Shown one piece after another: positions 16,105 through 22,729 of a DNA stretch of 22,729 nucleotides (position 1 is its first letter; each line of letters opens with the position of its first letter). The position numbers and the translations under genes are program-made. Origin of the DNA: Deltaproteobacteria bacterium (GTDB lineage: Bacteria; Desulfobacterota; DSM-4660; Desulfatiglandales; Desulfatiglandaceae); NCBI GenBank assembly GCA_019314425.1, contig JAFCZI010000018.1, forward strand, positions 1-22,729. The letters are read 5' to 3'. Below the pieces are notes generated by a model, which saw nothing but the letters and a program-made list of their open reading frames with translations, was not told where the DNA came from and did no database searches.

Positions 16105-16887
16105 ATGAGACGCATTGGCCCCCCGATGTTAAAAGTGTGCCTGATGTGTGCGGGCTTTCTGGTGATGGCGCTTTGGGGTAGGGGTTGGGCTGCGCCGCTT
16201 GATTTTACGGTTCAACCTAACGTGGTCCGGATCGGCACATGGTATGATGGCGCGAAAATCCATGTGCGGGCTCATATCCCCCGAGGTTGCCAGGCCGTCA
16301 TTGAGCTTTCAGGAAATCCCGGCGCAGCCAAACTCATGCGGAAAGAGCGTTCCTGGGGCATGTGGAAGAACGGGGAAGAGATACTTGAACAGGGCGCCCC
16401 CGGTTTTTATCTGGCCATGAGTACGGATTCGAAATTGCTGAGCAGCCTGAACAAAAATCCTTCCTGGGGCTATGATGCCATAGCCGGAAAGGTTTCCTTT
16501 ACGGGCGACGTTGGGAAAATGGCTATCCCTCGATTGTTTGAGGAATTCCTGCGGCTCAAAGAGCGCAGCGGGTGTTATGGTGTTTTCCCGGGCCAAGCCA
16601 AAATCCAGGCGGCCCCCGGAAAAAGACAACTGGTGAAAGGGGTTTTCGACCTTCCGGCCCATTGGGTCCAAGGCGACTACCGTGTCGACCTGTCCGTGGT
16701 GAAAGACGGCAGGGTGCTATCCAAAGAAAAGCGGTCTCTCAAGGTGGCATTGGTGGGATTCCCCTCCGCCATTTTCGAACTGGCCCATAAGCACGCGTTG
16801 ACCTATGGCCTTCTGGCGGCAGGCATCGCCATATTAAGCGGTTTTCTGGTGGGATTGATCTTTCAACTCATCGGTAAAAAAGAATAA
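16105..16887 (+). CDS. Membrane-anchored TIGR02186/Alph_Pro_TM family protein, partner of the permease
   Basis: The protein has an N-terminal signal sequence (hydrophobic core from about residue 9, cleavage likely after GWA near 29), a periplasmic domain of about 200 residues, and a single C-terminal transmembrane helix (YGLLAAGIAILSGFLVGLIF) followed by a short lysine tail. The domain has the family features: VRIGTWYDGAKIHVRAHIP, RKERSWGMWKN, APGFYLAMST, a GDYRVDLSVVKDGRV strand and the ELAHKHALTYGLL lead into the helix. TIGR02186 proteins are repeatedly found beside TauE/SafE-type permeases, so it is probably an extracytoplasmic component of the same transport system; the biochemical role is unknown. 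The ATG at 16105 has GGGAGAT ten bases upstream. Its last 25 bases overlap the end of convergent recD. Confidence 0.82.
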   Translation: MRRIGPPMLKVCLMCAGFLVMALWGRGWAAPLDFTVQPNVVRIGTWYDGAKIHVRAHIPRGCQAVIELSGNPGAAKLMRKERSWGMWKNGEEILEQGAPGFYLAMSTDSKLLSSLNKNPSWGYDAIAGKVSFTGDVGKMAIPRLFEEFLRLKERSGCYGVFPGQAKIQAAPGKRQLVKGVFDLPAHWVQGDYRVDLSVVKDGRVLSKEKRSLKVALVGFPSAIFELAHKHALTYGLLAAGIAILSGFLVGLIFQLIGKKE

Positions 16888-18833
16888 GGCCCGGGGGTTT
16901 TGGGCCTGAGCAACCTACCCAGGCCTGATGCCCGATAAGTTCTCCGTTTTACGGCTTCCCCCAAAAGTGCATGGCGTGGACTCACCAGCGTAAAACACGC
17001 GCGTGATCGCGTGATGGCGGTGTACAGCAATTCCCGGGTCAACACGGGGGTCATGCGATCCGGCAGAACAAAGGCCGTATGATCAAATTCCGACCCCTGA
17101 CTTTTGTGAACGGTCAAGGCATAAGCGGTTTCAACGTGATTGAGCCTGGACGGCATCACTTTCTTTAATGAACCGCCCGCCATGGGAAACACCCCCTTCA
17201 CGGTGCTTTTTCTGCGGTCCTTATCATCGCTAACCGGCAGAACAATACCGGTATCCCCATTCATCAATCCCAAATGGTAATCGTTGCGGGTGATCATGAC
17301 CGGGCGGCCGGGATACCATTCCTCTCCGGCGTCGATAAGGCCTTCGTGAAAAAGAATATCCGCCGTTTTTTCATTAAGGCCGCTTACCCCCCAGGGGCCT
17401 TTGCGTAATGGCGACAGGAGCTGGAAAGCGCCAAAGGCCTCAATTACCGCCCAAAGCCAGATATCTTCAGGATCGTTTCCGGGACCGGATCCGATGCGAT
17501 CCAGATAAGGGCGGTAGCCGTCCAGAATCAGGCGGACCAGGGATTCATCATCAGGGTTCTTGACGGGTAGACGGTGGATGTCCTTGAACCCCATACTCCA
17601 GATCGCTTCCACTGCTTCCGGGTTTCCGTTGTTGACGGCCCGGGAAAGCGCACCGATCCCGCTGGTATCTCCAAACCGGTGGTTTTTTCTTAACAGGGTA
17701 ATATGCTGATCCAGCGGGGCGCCATTTCCCTCAAAGGCCTGGAGGTTGTAACCGGTGTGCTGTCGTATCCACCGGGTGGTCTCCGGCGCATAATTCGCTT
17801 GATCTCCGTATTGGCAAATATCCCCCAATACCGCCCCCGCTTCCACCGAGGCCAGTTGATCCCTGTCCCCCAGAAGGATCAGCCGGGCATCATCGGGCAG
17901 GGCGCTCAGAAGTGCCGCCATGATTTCGAGATCCATCATGGATGCTTCATCCACCACCAGAAGGTCCAGATGGAGGGGATTGTGTAAATGGTGCAAAAAA
18001 TGGCGGGTGTTGGGCCGGCTTCCCAGCAGGCGGTGGAGAGTGGTGACTTCTCGGGGCAGGGCCTCACGCAGGGCTTCCGGCAATGTTTTCATTGCACGGA
18101 TCAAGGATTCCGTCAAGCGGGCAGCGGCCTTACCCGTGGGGGCCGCCATGCGGATGCGCAGTTTGGCCCCCGCTTCCAATGCCACCTGTTGAAGGAGGGC
18201 CAGCAGGTGAACCACTGTTGTGGTTTTACCGGTTCCGGGGCCCCCTGAAATCACGGAGAACGAATTTTTTGCCGCAACAGCCGCCGCCACACTTTGCCAG
18301 TGTACCCGGGTTTTGGCTTTTTCCCCGGGGCCTCTCAGCGGTTCAAAAAGCGCATCGAGGCGGTTCTCTAAATCATCGGGTATGGGAAATTCATGGGGCA
18401 GTCGGTTTAATATGTGCTGGGCTACCGTTTGGGTGTATTCCCAGTAACGCCGCAGATAGAGCAGCCCGGCGCCAAGCACCAGGGGGCTGTTCCCGGGGCC
18501 GGATGAAACCAGGGGCGATACCTCCAGATGATTAACCAGATGTGAGAGGGAAATGGTTTTCAGGATATTCGGCGGTTGAACAGATATCTCGGCGCCGGTC
18601 GGGTCTTCGGGCGGCCAGGAGAGGGTTTTTTCAGGGTCCGAAAGCAAGGCGTCAAGGTCCAGGCAGATGTGGCCTCTCCCCAGTTGATAGCTGGTCAGGG
18701 CGGCCATGAGCAATACCAGATCAGGGGTTTCCGGCGCTTGAGATTTTAAAAATTCCGCAAAAGCGCCATCCAGGGGTCTTAACCAGCCGACGGCAACCCA
18801 CGCGTCCAGGAGGCCTGACACATCAGGGGGCAT
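16863..18833 (-). CDS. recD: Exodeoxyribonuclease V alpha subunit (RecD helicase)
   Basis: RecD is the fast 5'-to-3' helicase of the RecBCD double-strand-break repair enzyme. It has the Walker A motif GGPGTGKTT near residue 200, VVDEASMMD (Walker B) and LLGDRDQLASVEAGAVLGDI, and the C-terminal TVHKSQGSEFDH and LLYTAITRSR helicase motifs. The preferred start at 18833 has an excellent GGAGG at 18843-18847 and gives 657 residues; the open frame runs further upstream to 19034, but that part overlaps recB and has no RecD similarity. The start overlaps the recB stop by 11 bases, so translation is coupled. A terminator-like stem lies inside the last 15 codons. Confidence 0.94.
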   Translation of the reverse strand: MPPDVSGLLDAWVAVGWLRPLDGAFAEFLKSQAPETPDLVLLMAALTSYQLGRGHICLDLDALLSDPEKTLSWPPEDPTGAEISVQPPNILKTISLSHLVNHLEVSPLVSSGPGNSPLVLGAGLLYLRRYWEYTQTVAQHILNRLPHEFPIPDDLENRLDALFEPLRGPGEKAKTRVHWQSVAAAVAAKNSFSVISGGPGTGKTTTVVHLLALLQQVALEAGAKLRIRMAAPTGKAAARLTESLIRAMKTLPEALREALPREVTTLHRLLGSRPNTRHFLHHLHNPLHLDLLVVDEASMMDLEIMAALLSALPDDARLILLGDRDQLASVEAGAVLGDICQYGDQANYAPETTRWIRQHTGYNLQAFEGNGAPLDQHITLLRKNHRFGDTSGIGALSRAVNNGNPEAVEAIWSMGFKDIHRLPVKNPDDESLVRLILDGYRPYLDRIGSGPGNDPEDIWLWAVIEAFGAFQLLSPLRKGPWGVSGLNEKTADILFHEGLIDAGEEWYPGRPVMITRNDYHLGLMNGDTGIVLPVSDDKDRRKSTVKGVFPMAGGSLKKVMPSRLNHVETAYALTVHKSQGSEFDHTAFVLPDRMTPVLTRELLYTAITRSRACFTLVSPRHALLGEAVKRRTYRASGLGRLLRPKTPGPYSFLPMS

Positions 18834-21800
18834 TGTGCGGTTCCTCCTTTCCGGCAAAGTCGCTATCCAGTTGTTGAATGAGCGTCTGCGGCGGCTTATC
18901 CACATAAGCACCGTTTCCGTCTCGGGTAACCCCTCGCAAAAACAGGTATACCGTCCCACCCATATCCCTCTGGTACCGGTAATCGGGCAGCCTGGCTTTG
19001 AGCAGGCGATGGAGCGCGAGGGTATAGAGTACATATTGCAGGTCGTAACGGTGCGCCAGCATGGCTTCCCCCATGGCCTTCAACCCGTAAGCCCGGGTAT
19101 TATCTCCGAGGTGGTTGGATTTATAGTCCAGCACGTAATAACGTCCCCGGCACTGGAAAACCAGATCGATAAAGCCTTTCAGCATGCCGTTAAGATGGTT
19201 TTCCCGGAGTTGCGGTCGAACGGCCTTCGGCATCACCGAACGGGTCAGCATATCATCCAGTGTCCGTGTGTTGACTTGGTGGGCGGCCAACAGGAATTCC
19301 AATTCCGGCTGGTAATCGGGGGGGCTCAGATCCGCCAAGCTCACCGGCTGGTTATCCGGCAGCATGAAGGGGGTTTTAAGGAGATTCTGAAACCAGCGGG
19401 CCAGCACCTCGCCCCAGGCATGCCATCCACGACGATTGCAGCGCATCTCGATCTGGTCATGGGCCAATTGAGGATCATGGGCCACCCTCCCAAAACCTTC
19501 ATTCGCTGCCCATTCCAGCAACTCATGCAGAAAGGTCCCCGGATCCGGTCCTCTGGGGAAACGGTGGATTGATGGGGGGCCAACCCTGTCTTTCGGGTAT
19601 AAAACGGTTTCCTCCTCCGGCTCCTGCAACTGGTCTTCAATGGCCGAACCCGGGAAATCGAGGGTCATTTTCAGCGCATCCGGTTCCGATCCTCCCGCAG
19701 GATGACGGTCCGGCCCCTTTAGGATGCCGGAATAGCTGGTAATCCACCAGTCGCGGGGGACCGGGGTGTTGAAGATCCGGGCCGGCGTCAGCAGCACCGC
19801 TTCACCCCCGGGTTCATAAACGTTATGGCGTGCTTCGGACAACGGTTCAATGGCCATATCCCCGCAGTCCCCTTTCAAAAAAGCCAGTTTTTCACCCAGC
19901 GCTTTGGTTGGGATCATTTCACCTGCCGACAACAGATAGCCCAGACCTGACTGGTGCAGGGTGCTTTTTTCCCCTTTCTGGGTGGTGCTGCCCATGACGC
20001 CGACGCCCAGCCAACAGGCAAATTGGGCGCGGGTTACCGCCACATAGAGCAGACGAAGGTCTTCCGCCAGCCGTTCACGGTCCGCCAACGCCAGGTCCGC
20101 GTCGCTGGGATGATACACCCGCCTGGGCTGTCCCTCTGCATCGCGGTAGATTAGCATGGCGGCATTTTTCCGGGCCGCCTGGCGAAAGGTGCAGATGAAG
20201 GGTAGAAACACAAGGGGATACTGCAGGCCCTTGGCCTTGTGGACGGTAATCACCTGGATCAGCTCCTCATCGCTTTCCAGGCGCAGGAGCTGTTCCCCCA
20301 ACCCGGTGGGCGGTTGTTGAAGCTGTTCTTCAAGCCAGCGAATCAGGCCCTGCTCCCCATCGAGCTCAACGGATTTTTCCTGCAGAAGTTCGGCCAGGTG
20401 AAGGAAATTGGTCAAAGACCGTTCACCGTCCGAGGCCGTCAGAAGTCCCGACAACACACCAAAGTCCTGCAGGAGGTTCCGCAGCATGGGCAGAACCCCC
20501 CGGCGCTGCCAGACGGAATGGTAACGGCCAAACCGTTCAACCTCGGCCTCCCGGGCCCTCTCATCGTGGTTCAAGCGATCCAGCTGCGTCAGGGATTGTT
20601 TCAAAATCGGTGTGGCCAGGGCGGCCTTGAGGGCGCGTTCCTGTCCGGGGGCGGCACAGGCCCGCAGCAGATAGCGCATTTGTCCGGCTTCGTTGGAATT
20701 GAAGACCGAATCTTTATCCGACAGATAAACACTGCGCACCCGTCGTTTATCCAGGGCTTGACGAATGGCGGTGGCTTCACGGCCATTTCGCACCAGGACC
20801 GCCATATCCGCCGGGCAAAGCGGCGTTATCGGCGCGTTGCGGTCGGCTTGGAATCCGGATTTCGGGGGGCGTTGTTCCGCCAAGTTCAGCAAGCGTACGA
20901 TTTCATCGGCAAAAGCATTGGCCATTTGGGCAATATAGCCCTCCGGCCCTGTCTTTGGAATCGGTTCAGATTGTTGGAGGTGCCGGAGATGCAGGCTTGC
21001 AGTCGGTTGTCCCTCCACCATCAGGCGCGTGCGGTGTCCTTTGGCCGCCACCGCATCAAATGGAATCCGGTCTTCGAAGAGAAAGGGTCCCTGGGGATAT
21101 GGGGTGGCGATCCCGAACATGCGATTGACGCATTGCACCAAACCTATGGTGGAACGATAATTCGTCCCCAGGGTGTAGAACTTGCCGCAGGCATGTCGGC
21201 GAGCTTGTAAATAGGTGTGGATATCCGCGCCGCGAAAAGCGTAGATGGCCTGTTTGGGGTCACCAATCATCAACAGGGCCGTATTTTCCCGGCTGCCGTA
21301 GATCCGGTTGAAAGTAGCGTACTGCACGGGATCGGTGTCTTGAAATTCGTCAATCATGGCCACCGGAAACTGATCCGCAATGGTTTGCGCCAGCTGGTTA
21401 TTTCCCGGCGCCTGCAACGCCTCATTCAGGTGGGTCAGCAAGTCGTCAAAGTTCATCAGACCTTGCTGCTGCTTTTGTTTCTGAAACCGGCGGGTAATTT
21501 CCCCGGCGGCGTGAACAAACAACGCTTTGTCAATTTCAAGTTTGTTCAACACGTCATTGAGTCGGTCAAAAATCTTGTACGCGGGGTGTACCGGCGGCGT
21601 CTTGCGTTTACCGACACCTTCCTCAAGCCCTGAAGCGGAAAGCTTTTGAAGGGCTTTTCTTTCGGGCAGGGGGCCGTTTTCTTTGACCCAGCGCGTGAGT
21701 TGATCGAGCCATTTTTCTAAGGAAGCCGCGCGGTATTTGTTGCCGTTGAGGGTTTTGTCGGCCTGAGCCTGCCTGACCAGATCCACGGCCCCCTCAAAAT

Positions 21801-22506
21801 CCACAGACCATTCCTGCCGTGCTTCCCAAATGGCCTGCCGACGCTGCGTCAGCATAGAAAAAGGGTCATCCTCGGGCAAATTATGATCCGCCCCTGGTTT
21901 CAGCAATGGCTTTACCTGGTCCAGCAGGGCCTGGGGTGTGGCGCATTTAATGAGTCCCAGGAGCTCGTCTAAGGGTTCGGGGGCCAATCCGTAAAAATTA
22001 GACCGCCAATAATCGCAGGCGGCTTCTTCCAGCAGATCCTGATCATCGGGGGCCAGTTCCAGATCAAAGAGACTGCCGGTTTCAAAAGCGTGCTGTCGCA
22101 ACATGCGGTTGCACCAGCCATGAATGGTATGGATGGCCGCTTCATCCATCCACAGGGCCGCCTGTTCAAGCACACCGGCATTATCAGGCCATGTTTCTTC
22201 AGGAAATGTACTGCCAAGGGCTTGAAGGAACGGATCACCATCCGCCTCCCCGCGAAAGAAGGCGGCGGCTTCAACCAGTTTGCCGCGAATCCGATCTCGC
22301 AGCTCTTCCGTGGCGGCATTGGTAAAGGTCACCACCAGAATCTCCGGGGGCATGAGTCTCCTGAAAAAACCATTCTCCCCGCCGTGCCCCAGCACCAGCC
22401 GTAAATAGAGTGCTCCGATAGTATAGGTTTTGCCCGTTCCCGCACTGGCTTCGATGAGACGCAGGCCACGGATTGGAAAGGTTAAGGGGTCAAGCTGGTT
22501 CGCCAT
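18823..22506 (-). CDS. recB: Exodeoxyribonuclease V beta subunit (RecB helicase-nuclease)
   Basis: RecB is the 3'-to-5' helicase and sole nuclease of RecBCD. The UvrD-type helicase motifs are complete: EASAGTGKT at residues 19-27, DEFQDTDPVQ, GDPKQAIYAFRGADIHTY, VITVHKAKGLQYPLVFLP and LLYVAVTRAQ. The C-terminal nuclease domain has the His of FLHELLEW near 992, the Asp of LKGFIDLVF near 1112, and LDYKSN near 1127 with catalytic Asp and Lys, so both activities look intact. The start at 22506 (MANQLDPLTFPIRGLRLIEA) matches how RecB proteins begin; an in-frame GTG 54 bases further upstream would add 18 unlikely residues. Neither start has a strong ribosome binding site. Length is 1227 residues. 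recC, normally the preceding gene, is not within the 223 bases upstream that are visible. Confidence 0.95.
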   Translation of the reverse strand: MANQLDPLTFPIRGLRLIEASAGTGKTYTIGALYLRLVLGHGGENGFFRRLMPPEILVVTFTNAATEELRDRIRGKLVEAAAFFRGEADGDPFLQALGSTFPEETWPDNAGVLEQAALWMDEAAIHTIHGWCNRMLRQHAFETGSLFDLELAPDDQDLLEEAACDYWRSNFYGLAPEPLDELLGLIKCATPQALLDQVKPLLKPGADHNLPEDDPFSMLTQRRQAIWEARQEWSVDFEGAVDLVRQAQADKTLNGNKYRAASLEKWLDQLTRWVKENGPLPERKALQKLSASGLEEGVGKRKTPPVHPAYKIFDRLNDVLNKLEIDKALFVHAAGEITRRFQKQKQQQGLMNFDDLLTHLNEALQAPGNNQLAQTIADQFPVAMIDEFQDTDPVQYATFNRIYGSRENTALLMIGDPKQAIYAFRGADIHTYLQARRHACGKFYTLGTNYRSTIGLVQCVNRMFGIATPYPQGPFLFEDRIPFDAVAAKGHRTRLMVEGQPTASLHLRHLQQSEPIPKTGPEGYIAQMANAFADEIVRLLNLAEQRPPKSGFQADRNAPITPLCPADMAVLVRNGREATAIRQALDKRRVRSVYLSDKDSVFNSNEAGQMRYLLRACAAPGQERALKAALATPILKQSLTQLDRLNHDERAREAEVERFGRYHSVWQRRGVLPMLRNLLQDFGVLSGLLTASDGERSLTNFLHLAELLQEKSVELDGEQGLIRWLEEQLQQPPTGLGEQLLRLESDEELIQVITVHKAKGLQYPLVFLPFICTFRQAARKNAAMLIYRDAEGQPRRVYHPSDADLALADRERLAEDLRLLYVAVTRAQFACWLGVGVMGSTTQKGEKSTLHQSGLGYLLSAGEMIPTKALGEKLAFLKGDCGDMAIEPLSEARHNVYEPGGEAVLLTPARIFNTPVPRDWWITSYSGILKGPDRHPAGGSEPDALKMTLDFPGSAIEDQLQEPEEETVLYPKDRVGPPSIHRFPRGPDPGTFLHELLEWAANEGFGRVAHDPQLAHDQIEMRCNRRGWHAWGEVLARWFQNLLKTPFMLPDNQPVSLADLSPPDYQPELEFLLAAHQVNTRTLDDMLTRSVMPKAVRPQLRENHLNGMLKGFIDLVFQCRGRYYVLDYKSNHLGDNTRAYGLKAMGEAMLAHRYDLQYVLYTLALHRLLKARLPDYRYQRDMGGTVYLFLRGVTRDGNGAYVDKPPQTLIQQLDSDFAGKEEPHNAP

Positions 22507-22729
22507 CTTTATTGCCCGTTTAAAATAGTTTAAATCAGGAGGCCATTGGTGGATGGACACCAGGGTAACATCATTCGCGGGTATGTGTAAATAGTGCCCG
22601 AACGAAAACTGTCTTTTTTGCCAATCTCTGCGTTAGATTAGCCTGTTCTTAGTAAAATGGTGCTCTAAATATTCAATATGTTCCTACGGTTAAAATTTTG
22701 ATCTTCTTTAAAAAAAAAAAAAAACCCTA
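22507..22729. other. Upstream region of recB, ending in an A15 run
   Basis: No gene is seen here. On the recB strand the far end is a run of 15 T (22724-22710), then AT-rich DNA without a convincing -35/-10 pair. The word GTGCCCGAACGAAAAC at about 22592-22607 looks like a possible piece of a dispersed repeat but has no second copy in the window. Confidence 0.4.

Noticed and set aside
18834..19034. N-terminal extension of recD by 67 residues
   Set aside because: It lies inside recB in another frame, has no RecD similarity, and a strong ribosome binding site supports the start at 18833.
20239..21210. Long open frame on the plus strand opposite recB
   Set aside because: It is antisense to conserved RecB helicase motifs, shows no recognisable domain or ribosome binding site, and is expected from codon bias of the opposite strand.
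22554..22595. Twelve-codon plus-strand reading frame after AGGAGG
   Set aside because: It is too short, lacks any similarity, and the AGGAGG is ten bases from the ATG; chance is the simpler explanation.

Overview
The window looks like a piece of chromosome from a sulfate-reducing or related anaerobic member of the Desulfobacterota (former Deltaproteobacteria). This is inferred from several features: a Tat-exported, selenocysteine-type formate dehydrogenase with its maturation factor FdhE; a tmk-holB-PSP1-metG gene string; middling GC content; and short hairpin repeats scattered between genes. No phage, transposase, CRISPR array, rRNA or tRNA was seen. Most genes are housekeeping.

Layout. (1) 1-1569, minus strand: fdhE followed by the start of fdhA. 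The fdhA frame meets TGA at 57-59, which matches the selenocysteine codon; the frame continues to the window edge. (2) 1570-2177: a 600-base gap holding an inverted repeat, a dispersed repeat and a 35-codon remnant of a family-4 glycosyltransferase. (3) 2178-3579, plus strand: a pycB/oadA-type carboxyltransferase gene broken by an internal deletion of about 89 bases that removes the KDMAG metal-binding segment. (4) 3651-8275, plus strand: tmk, holB, a RicT/YaaT-like PSP1 protein and metG, the core DNA-replication/translation cluster of this region. (5) 8367-9977, minus strand: an MBL-fold hydrolase translationally coupled to a LysR-type regulator that carries a frame-shifting small deletion. 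(6) 10065-11207, plus strand: rnd (RNase D), converging on (7) hemW and lepA (12318-11215 and 14118-12319, minus strand), which read from one good promoter whose leader can fold into two mutually exclusive hairpins. (8) 14395-16887, plus strand: a DUF4412-like secreted protein, a TauE/SafE-type permease and its usual TIGR02186 membrane-anchored partner. (9) 16863-22506, minus strand: recB and recD, overlapping by 11 bases, with no recC next to recB inside the window; recD also overlaps the preceding convergent gene by 25 bases.

The two broken genes, the glycosyltransferase stub and the many intergenic repeats suggest local decay by small deletions, although consensus or assembly errors could mimic part of it. 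I do not see a convincing new multi-gene system. The most rewarding items are the recoded UGA, the active-site deletion in pycB, the lepA leader, the RicT-like gene in the replication cluster, and the permease/TIGR02186 pair of unknown substrate.
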